A stretch of 64,000 bases of DNA from contig JAKCOZ010000059.1 in assembly GCA_022605955.1 (NCBI GenBank), positions 62,001 through 126,000 of the forward strand. The letters run 5' to 3'. Below, piece after piece: positions 25,701-38,395 of the stretch. The notes beneath the pieces are model-generated. The model was not told the origin of the DNA, did no database searches, and worked only from the letters and a program-made list of their open reading frames with translations. The position numbers were made by a program, and so were the translations under genes. The DNA is from Rallus limicola. Its lineage: Eukaryota > Chordata > Aves > Gruiformes > Rallidae. Every line of letters starts with the position of its first letter. The first letter of the stretch is position 1.

Positions 25701-26925
25701 TAGTTTTGGGACATCTCAAATTAGAGGCTACATGTGAATCATTGGTTTTGTAGGTCTCATTGGACATGTTTTCTATTAATTCATGTCCTTCCACTTTGGA
25801 TCAATTTATACTTTGGTTTATCTGAATAGGGATGTTAACAAAAATAATTTTGTTTTTACTTTCTTCTGCCAGCTGCCTCAGAACTACACTGATTTGCCTA
25901 TGTATCTTGTATGATGAGAAATAGTAAATATTAATTTCCCACTCACTTTCTCTGCATTAATCATGATTTTATAGCTTTCTGTGATAGTTCTTCTCCGTCA
26001 TTAATTCCTTGAAAAATGCCTCTTTTGGGAGGCAAGCACAGTGCCATGAAACCAGGGATAGCTGTCTGCCTCACCCCAGCAGGTAGGGCATGGTGCAGAC
26101 ATCCATTTACATTGGGTCCAGAGAACAGATGGCCAAGGAATATGTCTGTGGGGAGCCTTTAAAAAATGGAAATTGCTACCTAGAATGTTATTTATCCCAT
26201 ATATAGTGAGCAAGGTAATCAGAAGCACTTTATACCTCATTAAGAGATCTTGTTACTTGTAATTTGCTAACATTATGAGAATTCTTGGAGTAGTGCAAGA
26301 TTTTTAATAACTCTTACACAAAAGAAGAAATTTTTCCTCTTTCTGAAGATAACATCAATACTCACTGATTTTTCTCAGATAATACATTTAACTCTCCCAG
26401 AAATTTTTGTGAATCTTAGGCAAATATTATAGCCCTGGATGGATTTTTTTCAATAAAACAAATCGTTTTAGAATATTCTCTCCAGGATATATGTGTAAAT
26501 GCAGCAGATTCTCATTTGAAGCTTGGAAAGTCAATGTTATATGTCTTAGTCTTTGAGAATGTATATCTGGTTATCAGAGAAAAACTGCAAAGTGTGAGTG
26601 TGACTGAAAAGGAGAAATAATAGAGTGTAGCATCAGAAATGTTTTAAGTTGAGCAGACTTGGTTCATTTAATTATATGTCTAATAAATGTTCCATGGAAT
26701 AGTTTTCTTTCCTATTTTGCTATCAGAGGAGTTACAAATATATAGCTGTACTGTATTTGCACTGCTTGCTGTGATCAATAGCTATATGGACAACAATAAT
26801 CTGTGGTGAGTAATCTTGTCATGGGGTTTCAGATGACAGTGTGTAGGCCGCTGCTTTTGTCTACAGGTGGGCTAAACAGACACTCTGGTCTGATGTCTCA
26901 TCTTTTTGAGACAGGAAAGTGTTGA

Positions 26926-26966
26926 GGTCCTGCTTCTGCATATGGTTAAAGAGAGACTTGCTACAT
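26926..26966 (+). repeat. local dispersed repeat, copy 1
   Basis: A 40-bp block (GTCCTGCTTCTGCATATGGT, then TAAAGAGAGACTTG...) recurs at 27552-27592 in the same orientation with about 90% identity. The flanks of the two copies do not match. The origin is unknown; it could be an unrecognised repeat family or a local duplication. Confidence 0.75.
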
Positions 26967-27551
26967 TTGGACTGTATTCAAGTCCCCTTACAGAAGCTTG
27001 CACCACAGTTTCAACATGATAAAATCTGAGCAAAAAGGGGCTAACCCTCCACCCCAGACCATAGAGATGGTGTCAGGTTTTGGGAATCTGCAGGCAAAGG
27101 AGAAAAGGGAGAGTAAAATAACTCAGGGCAAGACTGCAGATTTAAGATATTTAAGGAATGGGATAGGAACCAGAATGGTGGGAGTTTGAGCTTGGAGAGG
27201 TTCATTTACTACTTGCCATGAAGCTGGTGCTGTCCCTTGGGTGGTTCATTGTCCTGAGAGTCACAGCACCTGCCTCACCCCTCTGTCAGTGCAGCCCATG
27301 TAGACTCTGGATCTGTCAGAGGCTTTATTGCTATACATAAATAGTGAATAGCAGCAGTAGTTCCCCGCCCACACCCTAAACAAGTAGGTACATTTGAAGC
27401 TGTGAAGAACAGACACAAAAAAAATTGCCATTATTAGACTGATGCAAATGAAAAGGGACAAGAATTTTAGTGAGGCTTCACAAGTGGTTGAATTAAGGTC
27501 TCAATGCCTGATCTTGTAATCAGCAAAAATTTTTCATTTACATTTCTGGAC

Positions 27552-27592
27552 GTCCTGCTTCTGCATGTGGTTAAAGAGAAACTTGACACATG
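27552..27592 (+). repeat. local dispersed repeat, copy 2
   Basis: Second copy of the block at 26926-26966 (GTCCTGCTTCTGCATGTGGT, then TAAAGAGAAACTTG...), 626 bp downstream and in direct orientation, about 90% identical. Confidence 0.75.
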
Positions 27593-30019
27593 TATTTTTT
27601 ATACACGTGGTTGACAAAGTAAATTGCAGGGAGACAGAGTCAGCATCAGCAAAGCAAGCACAAGTGTTGACTGAAGGGTAAAACAAAGCAAGAAATTAAA
27701 AGACTAGAATCCTGGAATGTTTTTTCTAGAGATCATACAGATTTTTTTCCTTCCCTTCTATCACCTTGCTTATCTCTGTCTTCCCTTGTTGAGTTGTTTC
27801 AGTTTGTGCTGGTTAGAACCAGGACTTCAATTGCCAGTGTAGCAATCATGGCTTTTTGAAGCGTGTTTTTCAGTTGTTTCTAATGCATTTAGTTTTCCCA
27901 CATTCAGATGGCTAAGTTATTGTGTTGCATAGAGAAAATTTCAAGGTTTTATTTCATGTTTGAGAATAATATTGTCAATTTATAGCTTAAGGAAGTTAGA
28001 GTTTGTAGGACTGAAGCTTAGAGCAAATAATAGTTTAACAGGTGTAATTTCACCAATGTTTATTACATTCATCTCTGAGCAGGCAAATTGATTTATTCGT
28101 CTGAGCACTTCCCTGACTCTGGAATTCTCAGTGCACATTAAGGCTACTGTGAACGGTTGTACTTAAGTGAATATCTGTCCCACCTGATCTGTAGAGCTAT
28201 AATAAAACGTAATAATTGGCATATCACAGCACAGTCTCTACAGCTCACGAGAAATTAGCAAAGCTCTGCTACATCTGTCGGTGCCACTGTAGGATGCCTT
28301 GTTGCCAGAATTCTCATCAGACAAGTTTTAAACTTTCCATGCACTCAGTATTTTGTTTTTACTGTAAGATCATTCCTTTTGCAGCGTGGCTCATATTGCC
28401 CCACTGAGTAATGGTCTAAGGCTCAGCATTTAAAACTTGTGCTAGAACTCAAATAGCACACACCAATGTAATGCAGACATAGGCGTAATTCATCTCCTGT
28501 TTTCACTGTTAATACCCTTGAAATATGTCTTCCCATCCTGTCTCCATTTCCAGCTAGCCAGGTTAGTAAATATTTCATTATATAATTTTCCTGTCATAAA
28601 TCAGCACTGCCATGCTCTAATCTGTTTTGCTGGTCCTTTTGTAAATCGCTGCAATTTGTCAGACTTACAGCTAACATTATGCCCTGCACTGAATTCACAC
28701 TCACATTAAAAACTGTCCAAAGGTCAGGCAGTTATCGTTTCTGCACTCTAAGATGCCTTGTCTTCCATGGATTTTAGTTTGCAGCTGGACTAAGCTTGCA
28801 TAGTTTTGTTGGTGTTGCTACAACATTGAAGTATCTATTGCCTACACTTGTCTTGTTAGGATTTCCTAATTTTCTTCCATTCAAGTGAACAGCCAGCCAC
28901 ATGTTTTTTTATCTTCCTAGGTGTGTTGAATGTGGATTTTTCTAAATTGAAGCTCATGCTGTCATTTTCTGCCCACTAATGCCCCTGGCTTTGTCACTAA
29001 CATTTCTCTGCTCTGATTGATGTCCACAGCTCTTCTGATTTAGTGTTGTTTGCAAATTGCACCAGAGCATTATAAGATATTAAAAGAAAGGCAGAGCTAG
29101 TTAAGGGTTTCTAGAAGATGTCTTACCCAAAACTGGGTATGTTCTCATCAACTTTGTCTGCTTTCTGTAGAGGATATTGCAGTTTGTCATATCAGAAATC
29201 AAAGTTTATGCTTACAAAGAATAATAATCTTCACTTTCTGATTGGTACCTTTTAATTTTTGGGTTTAAGTTGGGTTTGGGTTTTTTTTAGTATTCTTTCA
29301 GGGTCTTTAAACTACAAGGCTGAATAAATAGATGTGGTTTATGTAAGAAATCCTGGCAAGAGATTTGTCTCGTAAAATTAAGGCTAGAAGTCAGCTTGCT
29401 TAAAGGGGTCTGCTTATTTAAAAGGAAATGGGAGGATTCTTCAACAGAAAGAGAAATTATGAAGTCTCATAAGTTCTTCACACTCAGAAAGCTATAACGT
29501 GTTGTCCTTAGACATGTTTTGGAGAACTGCAGTACTCCTCAGTGCTATTCCTGTACAGTTCTAGTAAATTTGGCTCAATCTCCTTGGCTGTCCTCCCAGG
29601 TGTCATGGGGAAATAAAATAGAAAATCAAAGATTGTGAGACTTCTCAGCTTGGTGCTTTGAGTGAGAGTACAGCACATGGTGGGTGAAAGTCAGCTGACG
29701 TGATCAGGGGTTGTGTTCACAAATCTAGCAGGATGGCTGTGTCTGCTGTGGCGATCTGTAATTTACTGCAAAGACACTGTTTGGATGTATTAGGTGCCCC
29801 TGCTGACAAGACCCTCTGGCTGTGACAAATAGAAGCTCGTTACCGGCTCTTTGGATGGGGCACTGAATGCTGCTATCTGGAGAGGATTATGGTAATAATG
29901 CTGAAGAATAATAGCAAGGAACAAAAGGAGCCACAGGCAGCCTTGCCACCCTGCTCGAAATTTCTCTGCCTGTTCCAAGTCAGTGTGTTTTGGTTCCCCT
30001 GAGCGTAACTACACGCACG

Positions 30020-30240
30020 TTTGTTAGGAAGGCGAGGTACGTCAGAGTGTACCTGGCACTCTAAGATTCCCCCGATGCTAAATCTCTCACCTACATGCCA
30101 AGTTGCCACGTGGCTCCAATGACAACTAGGAAAGGTGAGAGGGAAGCCACAGGCCTGCAGAGCAGCTGCTCTAAAATGGACACATGGCAGCACAGTGAGG
30201 AAGTGGGCGTAATCAAATGAGTTGCCACAGCCCCCTGCAA
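30020..30240. promoter_or_regulatory. candidate regulatory element with retained CpGs
   Basis: This is a GC-richer patch away from any CpG island. It retains several CpGs and carries a CRE-like TACGTCA (30038-30044), an exact CACGTG E-box (30107-30112) and GGGCGTAATC. Most CpGs in the surrounding DNA have been lost, so the cluster may be constrained. No exon or repeat explains it. Confidence 0.3.
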
Positions 30241-32319
30241 GGAATCAGAGGTGATGGAAGGGATCCAGACTCAGGGACAGAGGCAGCTGTGAACAAATGC
30301 TTCCAATTTTCAGTGTGCCATTAGACACACAAACAGAGTCCAACAGTAAAAGGGCCAGTCTTGGAAAAATGGGAATTGGAAATGTCTTTATAACTTGCCT
30401 AAGTCCTCTAGGTTCCTGCTTACAGCCATGCCTTACTGCCAGCCTAAGCGAGAGGTACATGGATCTAGGAAAAACCCAGGATCTTTTAATAGGTAGTACA
30501 TCTCACGTTCCAAACATATTATCCACCCATAAAATAAATTGCAAATTAAGAATATGATACTCCAGTGTGGAATTTTGTACCCTAAACGGAAAAATAAAAA
30601 AGATAGCCTTTCGTGAGCCTTCGGGTTCCTCTCTCCTAGAACGTGATCTTGCTCTATGTTTCCCTATCATTTTCTGTTTCTTCAGGCTCTCCTGCTGCCT
30701 TCTCTACCTTTGCAAGGTCGTTTCTAACAAAGAGCAAGCATGGAGCCAATGGAACAGCTTGTGCAGTTATTGCTACTGAGACACTTTAATTCTTGGACTT
30801 TGCCCCCTTTCCTGGGGCAGATATTTAAGAGACAGGTCTCCCACCAGGTGCACAAAATGCTCTTCCAGAGAAATGGAAGGTAATTGCTCTTATTTTCTTT
30901 CCAAATCTCAGGGCCTGGGAACCAACAGTAGTCTGTAAGATGGATAACTTGAAAAAACACAGTACTGTAGGTGATTTGCTTTGATTATGTGCAGACATTA
31001 GGAATCGGCTTACTAATAATAACAATGTTTATGAAATTTCATTTCTTTCATTTTAGTTTAAATACTGCTCAGGCTTATGCCACAAAGGTAGCTAAATAAG
31101 GAAGCAGATGTATGAAAATATTCCTACAGTTTGAAATAAGTCCTCTGTGGTTTAAGATAATAGATCTGCTTTTCATAAATGTGCTCTGGGGTCTTAATGA
31201 AATATTTGCTGTAAGTGGAAGAGAAGCGTTGTTCTCCTTGGTCTCAGCCTGTTAACTCTTTGCGTTTCCTTCACTGCCACAGATTTATGTCATGGGTTTT
31301 TTTGTCAAAAGAGGATGATCTAACAAAGTTAGATTACTGCCATGCTACTCTAGGAAAGAATGGTTGTGGCCGAAAACAGTGTTAGCACCAAGAGGTCTTA
31401 TGTTTGGAATCTTGGAAATGTGGATTTCTGTAGCAATGTTATTTCTTAGCTATTGCCAAACAGCCTGAGAGTATGTCCCTTATGAATGAGGCTAAAATGT
31501 CCAGTCTGAAAGAAATGAGAGATATGGAACATGAAATTCTCTGTTAATGCTTTGGAAAAAAGTTTTAGTAAAGTTCCAATTTAAGCTAACAAGACTAGCT
31601 CAGACTCCTCCTGAAATTTGCCTCACTTTTGTCGTTAGAATAGACTGGATGTAACATACAGGTAAACATGATAGATTTCAGCATAGTTTTAAAACGCTAA
31701 GCATAAGGTCACTAAGGTTTTGTTACTCTCAGCCTCTGGAGCTTTATCTCAGTGAAGGGATCTGGTCTCTGTTTATAATTAAATCATGTGTATTGTAAAG
31801 CCCAGTGTTGGCTTTTAACTTGGGTGCCCAATGAAATGTATTGCAATTTGAGAGAGACGAGATGGCCGGCTATGACATACTGCTTGACATGAGCTGCTTC
31901 CCTCCCATTCTGTGTGGAGGAGTTCTGTCGATGCACGCAGGAAAAGCAAGCAAGACTACAGTGTAGAAGATGATCCACTAAGTAAGTTTCCAGCTCTCTG
32001 GAGTTGGCAAAAATACCAGACTAGCAAATCACCTCCTTTCTATGTCCTTTTCTGTGTTTCAGTGTTACCCTAGTTTGTTCACAATGTCCACACAGAAAAT
32101 AAAGAGGTAAAAACTAAAGAGCCCTTTTGTCTTCTACAGTAGTCTTGGGATTTATTTTTTTTTCCATTTTAAAAGTTTTCATAGCAGAATCCTGACAGTT
32201 TCCCAAGTTCTGCAGAGAGATTTACATATGATGTAAAAAGGTATAACGGGAAAAAAGTTATCATTCCTTTCCTTTGCCCTCCCCCCATTTTCTTTTGTTC
32301 TGTTAGCAGTTTCCCCCAA

Positions 32320-32480
32320 ATCTCACCCTTTTAAAGCAGCTAATTACTGCTCTTCCCTGGCATGCATTAGCATTATGCTGTTGTCAGTCTGTCAGGTGCA
32401 CTTAGTCAGGGTTTAATAGGCTTGCAGTGAGCTACAATTAAACTCTGGAATTAACATTTAAAGTGTGTTTACATGGCTTC
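32320..32480. promoter_or_regulatory. candidate conserved non-coding element
   Basis: The stretch is complex, with GCTAATTACTGC, CATGCATTAGCATTATG, and CTACAATTAAACTC motifs, all homeodomain or POU-like cores. No splice signals, repeat or long frame account for it. Proposed from motif content only. Confidence 0.22.
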
Positions 32481-33570
32481 CTCTTCCCTTCCTCCTCCGC
32501 AGCAGTTTGCTTTAAGATGCAAGCGGTTTTCTGGTTTGTTTTAATTGTTATATGAGGAAAATGCTGAAGAAATCCATGAATTTGACTTTGATTTATAAAT
32601 TGAATTATATTTTTCTGCAGTTCTGGGTAAACATTACAGTGCTATTTTTTCCAAAGAACCACCATGGCAATTTAAAACCATGCGGTCAAATGCAGCCCTT
32701 GTTTTAATCATACTAACAAATGTCACCAATTAAGGAGGAGTTGTTGCTTGCTCCAAAGGAATTTTGCTTTTCACTAAGTCCTTGAGTGGAGTGAAAGAAT
32801 CCCTGCCCTGCTCCAAAGGCAGAGGAGTAGTGTTAACTACTGCTTTCTCTGCAGTCCCTGTGATCTTAAAAGAGCTCTCTGCAGTTCTCAGCACTTTCCT
32901 TGGACACTCAGAAACTGAGAAAGAAAGTCACAGGCACATGGACTCTCAAAATGTTAGGGCAGACATTGATTATTTGTGGGGGTTAAGAACTTGTTTGTGC
33001 AGTTCAGAATGTGCATCCTTCCCAGTCAGAGGGAGATCCTTTGTACCAGCCCAGCCCAGACAGGGTCCTTGTGGTGTTCACTTTGACCTGATCTGTTTCC
33101 TCAGCCGACTGACATGTCTTTCAAAAGACCTCTAGTCCCAAGAAAGCCTTGCAAGCTCCTACCTGTCTTGCAGAAGTCACCTGTGGGCTGAAGGAACTTT
33201 GGTGCTGTGAATAGCCTTGGGAAGAGTCTTGGAAATGGATGCAGAGGGTTCAGTTTTGAGGATTCAAAATCCTCAGTAGGGAAAAAATTAAAATTACATT
33301 AGATCTGTGTCAGTGGCCTGCAAGCTATATTATTTTACTACAGCTGAGGATATACCCTTGAGCATGAGGATTTTCTTCTCAGCTCAGACAGCAGATTTGA
33401 AAGAGGAATGTTTTACCTTTTTTTTTTTTTATATGATGACTCTGCAATTCAGTTCTGAAGTATTTCTCAGATATCCCTGCTTTTCAAACAAAACACACAG
33501 GTTTGAGCTTCCACACTTAGTGAGTTTATTGCTACATTGTACTTTCTTGTTTATTTGTTACTGATCATTA

Positions 33571-34083
33571 TTGTTCAGATCTGGGGGCCCCAATACAAAA
33601 AAGATGTAGAACTGTTGGAGAGGGTTCAGAGGAGGGTCACGAAGATGATTAGAGGGCTGGAGCACCTCCCCTACAAAGGGAGGCTAAGGAGCTGGGCTTG
33701 TTCAGCCTGGAGAAAAGAAGGCTGCGGGGGGACCTCACTGCAGCCTTTCAGTACCTGAAGGGAGCAGAGAAACATGAGAGGAATCAACTTTTTAAAAGGG
33801 TAGATAATGGCAGGACAAGAGGGAATGGACCAAAGCTAAAGGAGGGAAGGTTTAGATTAGATATTAGGGGGAAGTTTTTTACAGAGAGTGTGGTGAGGTG
33901 CTGGAACAGGCTGCCCAGAGAGGTGGTGGATGCCCTGTCCCTGGAGGTGTTCAAGGCCAGGTTGGATGGGGCCTTGGGCAACCTTGTGTAGATCCTGCCT
34001 GAGGTTAGTGTCCCTGCCTGTGGCAGGGGGTTGGAGCTCTGTGATCCTTGGGGTCCCTTCCACCCCAGAAAATTCTATGATTA
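33571..34083 (+). repeat. CR1 LINE fragment with remnant of ORF2 C-terminus
   Basis: This is about 510 bp of CR1 in plus orientation. It runs from the end of the reverse-transcriptase ORF2 (CTGGGGGCCCCAATACAAAA onward) through the 3' untranslated region to ATTCTATGATTATC. Translation shows the conserved ORF2 C-terminal blocks: WGPQYKKDVELLERVQRRV, LEKRRLRGDLTAAFQYL, RTRGNGPKLKEGRFRLDIR, and VVRCWNRLPREVVDA. The two halves are in different frames, with a break near 33690-33700, so the copy is a dead pseudogene fragment. No target-site duplication is expected for CR1 and none was seen. It is 5'-truncated and probably moderately old, given the imperfect terminal repeat. Confidence 0.95.
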
Positions 34084-35199
34084 TCTGTATTAGCTTTGTG
34101 TTAGCTAGTTGCTGCTCCCTAATTTTACTTGAGGAAGGTGAGGGCAGGAGTATACCTCAGTTTGAGAATTTTCAGGGAAGTTCCGTATCACAAAAGACAT
34201 GTTGATTTATGGTGCTGGGGTCACATAGGTCTAAATGGTCTGCCTTACTTCCATGTGCAGAGATTATATTTGCTCCACCCTATATTCCCTTTTAATTAAG
34301 ACGCTACTAATTTCTTTATTAGCTTGGTAGTTGAGGAAAACAGGAAGGTTTTAAAGAGATGATATTGTTTGTCCTTCAATATAAAATTAAATTTTCATTG
34401 TAGGCAGGCACACAGGAACATTATGGAAAGAAACTTTGAACTCCATCTAACTCTCAGATCAGCACTAATGCAGCCACATTACTGCTAATTGCAACATAGT
34501 TGTCTCATTTGTGGCTGATCAGTTTAAACTAATGTTCACCTTCAGTTCCTCTTTCTTCATTTCTTTGCAACTTCAAAACTTGTCCTGTCTCTTTCTCACA
34601 CAGCTGCAGTCAGAAGAGTTTATGGTGGTTCCTGATGATGAATTCTGTTAAACCAATGGGAAACTAGTAGCTTTGAAAACCATTTTGAGGTTGCTGCAGA
34701 AACAGTGTTTGGACAGATACAGTGAAGCTTAGGTTGAAACAGAGAATAATGCTACTGAGGTGGGCTTATTTCTCACCATGGGGTGGGGGCAAAACACGAA
34801 CTTTCAAAGGTGTCAAAACCCTTTGTGATCCTTCATTAATGTTAATAACAGTTAATTTATAAAAGCTTTTGCTATCCGGCTGATGATGGGTCTCTGTCAG
34901 GTAGCTTTTGCCTAGGCTGTGTAAATTATGCCATATATATCAGTACTTGAGATTACATAAATCTTTCCATTCAAATTTTACTGGCATAATCTCTCAAATC
35001 AGTTCAATTTCCTATGCTATAGCAGTGTCTGAAGGAAACAGTTTGTTTTGCAATATTCAGAATTGGCACAGCAGGAAATGTTCAGCATCAAATAACCTGC
35101 ATGAAAGAGGTAAGGGTTATTCAGCCAATCTCCACCTTGAAGACAGCAATCCTGGAACACAACACTAGTTTCTAATCTACTGTGTTTGGAGAGAAGAAA

Positions 35200-35213
35200 G
35201 AAAAAAAAAAAAG
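35200..35213 (+). repeat. poly(A) / purine tract
   Basis: A 12-14 base A run sits within a longer purine-only stretch (about 35188-35228, GAGAAGAAAGAAA...GGAGGGGAAAAA). Long homopurine tracts can adopt unusual structure, but this one is short. Confidence 0.65.
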
Positions 35214-37174
35214 GAGGGGAAAAAATAAGGCATTTTACTTGTATATCGGGCTCTTTGGGCCACTGACTTCTGTACTACTAGTGTGTAACAGTTGAAAAGA
35301 GTTTGCTTTCCTTTCCTTAGCATGTTTTCATCCAAGGCTAGAGAGAGGCATTGCAGCTATGTAATTGCCTTACCAGCATCAGTGAAACACCTGCTGCAGA
35401 GTGCTGTGTATGAGTCACGCTAAAGCCAGGCATTGTACAGTTTGACCACAGAAAGTGACAGAGAAGAATACTTTCTTTTAGATGAAATACTCTTTCTCAC
35501 TCCTGAACTTGAGAGCATGTATCAGGTTACAGGGCAAATATGCTTTGGGATGGATGGTGTTCCGAAAAGAGATGGAGAACTTTGAAGACACTGTGCTGTA
35601 GGACAGATTAATTTTTTTAAAAATAAGAAATAAAAAAATCCAACAAAACAAAAAAGAAACAACCACTCCACCCCACAAACAAACCATAAAAATCCCAACC
35701 CTCAAACCTCAGGGGAAAATGGTCCTATAGTAATACTGTGCTAATCCTTGAGTAATTACACTTAGGAGTATTATTTGCATTCTGTCTCATAAAAGGTTAA
35801 GATTTATGGTATCGGAAATTAGACAATAGCTCTTTATTCAAGAACATTGTGCAACAGCAATGGCAGCAGGCTTCCTACACTGTCCTATTTGTGTTGCTGA
35901 GCTTTGAGGAGGAAGCTAGCAAGCTAGCAGGATAGAGCTTTGCCATTTTCAATATGGTACCCTGCGTATCTTTGGGAAGTCCTTTGTGTATGTAAAATCC
36001 TGACGGTAGACATTTGCTTTCACTAGAAATTGGAACAAATTAGCTGCCAAAGTGTGGGCAAAGGCCATCCATCTCTGTTAGAAGAGCTGTACCTAGGCTA
36101 GAGGATGAACAAGTGTAGACAGGCACCTTTTGTTTTGGGAGTGCTATTAGGCCTGAACTCTAGTTAATACCAGTAGAGGACACTTCAGTGGAGCCAGATG
36201 ACAAAGATATTACCTTCATCTCCGTAACGAAGATATACCAGGCTCTAAACCATTCCTTGCACTACCAATAGGTTAGTTTGGATTGGGACTGAGAAATTTT
36301 CATGGTACTGAGATTTCATTGATTCACAGGCAAGAATTTCAAAGAAGTTTAGTGAACAGGTTTGCTTTTATCTGGTGTCTCCCATAAAAGAGTGCTTTAA
36401 AGGAACAAAGCTTTCAGAAAGTGCTGCGTGTTCTTTGCTCCTTGTAGAGACTCAAACTGTTTTCTCAAAATAGATGTGTTCGATATATTTTTACACCAAA
36501 TGAGCTCTTTGTTGAAAAGGAGGGAATCTGGGCTGAATTTAGAGTGGTAAGGCTGAGAGTGAGTGTCTCCAGCAGCTGGTATTTAGCACCTATAGCTATT
36601 GAAATCATACTGGTAAAGGTCTTTCCATGTTAATGATAATATGTGTTCATTTATTAAAAGTCTGTCTTTGTGCAGTTAACGTTTCAAAATGCAAGATGGA
36701 CAGTAGGGTTGAAAGCTGGTCTTGCTGTGAGCATTTTTCTTCAAACACTAGACAGAAAAGGCATAAACCTGTTTTGAGTTTGTTAAACTTATGTTTTACT
36801 ATGTCACAGTTTTGTTAGTCAAACGATCTAAAGCATTAGATCAATGAAATACTGGAGTATAAGTGGAGCCTAAAGCCCTTTTTGAGGGTGTTTAGACACA
36901 TTTGTAGCAGTAGGAAAGATATCTGGGATGATTGTGAATGCTAGTTGCCTGCAGCTAATCTCACTGCACTACTGAGCTACCAGGCACCGAAGTGTTGGAT
37001 GATTAACAGCAAGAAGGATTAGTGTCGGTATATTAGACTTAATCATCTTACAACTTGGCACACTTTTACTAAGTGAAATATCAGTGTTTGTCACTAAAGA
37101 GTTACATTAATGTAAAGAATAGCCTGTGTATTAAGGAGAAGTTATTAACCATCCGTATTTCTCTATGTTTATTG

Positions 37175-37223
37175 CATTATCCCTTCTGCAATGCAAATCT
37201 TATCCTACACTAATGGGATAATG
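37175..37223. other. inverted repeat with octamer motif in the loop
   Basis: CATTATCCC (37175-37183) and its exact reverse complement GGGATAATG (37215-37223) flank a 31-bp loop that contains ATGCAAAT (37191-37198), the POU/octamer motif. The pairing and the motif are seen; a regulatory role is inference. Confidence 0.45.
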
Positions 37224-38344
37224 GAGAAATTGAGCCCACGGATGGAGGCAAAATCAGATAATTATGCACTAAATGCCTTTCTCATCAGTAGACCAGGACT
37301 GTGATCACTTAAGAAGCAGAAAACAATTGGACTAGTGGGGACAGACATGTGATAATAGCTGTTTACCTTGGCTTTTTCATTTTGCAAAGAAGTCGTGCAT
37401 CATCTTGTTAAGGCTACCCTCTCCCCCCTTAAAGAATTCTGAATGTTTTTAGAGGAACTTTATGGAAAAAAAATTGTAGTCTGTTGCTGATGGAATCATG
37501 TTGAGAGAGAACTACTGTGCATGTTGACAGGATATAAAAGTGTTCTCCTTTTTCATTAGTGTGATCTTTTCTCTACAAGCAGTTCTTGTTTAGAAGGAGT
37601 TAATTATGTTTCAGAAATCAAAATCAGATTTATAATATTCACACATTTTCACCTTTAATAAAACTTCTCCATTGATGTACCAGCAATAACTCTTGGAGCT
37701 ATGAGATATATAGGAGTTAATAAAAAGCCTATCAATTTTAATTCAAAATGACAGAATAGATCCTGATTTATTATGATGTAAAAACATAATCTCCTCTGTG
37801 ATATGATATTCTGACCCTGAAGAATGCCTTAATTTAATAATAATTCCCTTATATTTATTGTGGTTAAATAACATTCCTTCAGTTACAAATAGATCATGTT
37901 ATGTACCATTTTTCATTGCTTTATGTCTCTTTCTGAGCAGTTACAAACAGTTATGGTGCAATAAGATCAAGCCAGTTAGCTCACTAAATCTGGAATATTG
38001 TAAAAGTAGCAAATTTATTTTCAGAAATACAGTGTGTTAAAATAGTATACAGTATATACCATAAATGACTTGGAATAGGCAGAGAAAGAAGCTTTTTTGT
38101 TATGTTTGAAGACCCTGCGAGGTCCCAGTTTGAGTATTTAGAATTCTACCCCAAATATGATGCAATTCTTATGATTAGCATTGAAAGGGACTAACAGGCC
38201 TAAGAATTTGTGACACTGTTGGTACACAAAAGTTTTTAAGATTTCTCTGAGCCCTGTACCACTCAATTCAGAGGAATATGGCTCATGTATCTACAGGATG
38301 AAGAAGAAAATTAATATTCCAGTTCCTTGTTCAAAAAATCTTTT

Positions 38345-38395
38345 AAAAAACCCCCAAAACCAACAACCAACCAAAAAAAAAAAAACCCAACCAAG
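38345..38395 (+). repeat. A/C-rich low-complexity tract
   Basis: An A-plus-C stretch with CCAACCAAC-like units and a run of 13 A residues. No gene content is visible. Confidence 0.75.

Larger units (their letters stand above)
22797..33570. other. non-coding DNA, likely intronic or intergenic
   Basis: No gene is seen. The stretch holds the pair of 40-bp repeats and the CpG-retaining block near 30.0-30.2 kb. A complex, slightly GC-richer block at 28080-28420 (AACGGTTGTACTTAAGTG, CATCTGTCGGTGCCACTG) has the look of a conserved element but was not testable. Confidence 0.5.

Noticed and set aside
32764..33135. 123-codon plus-strand frame
   Set aside because: Non-ATG start, no domain and no splice sites that fit.
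33537..33991. Two overlapping frames that look like a protein
   Set aside because: They are the decayed end of the CR1 reverse-transcriptase ORF and not a host gene.
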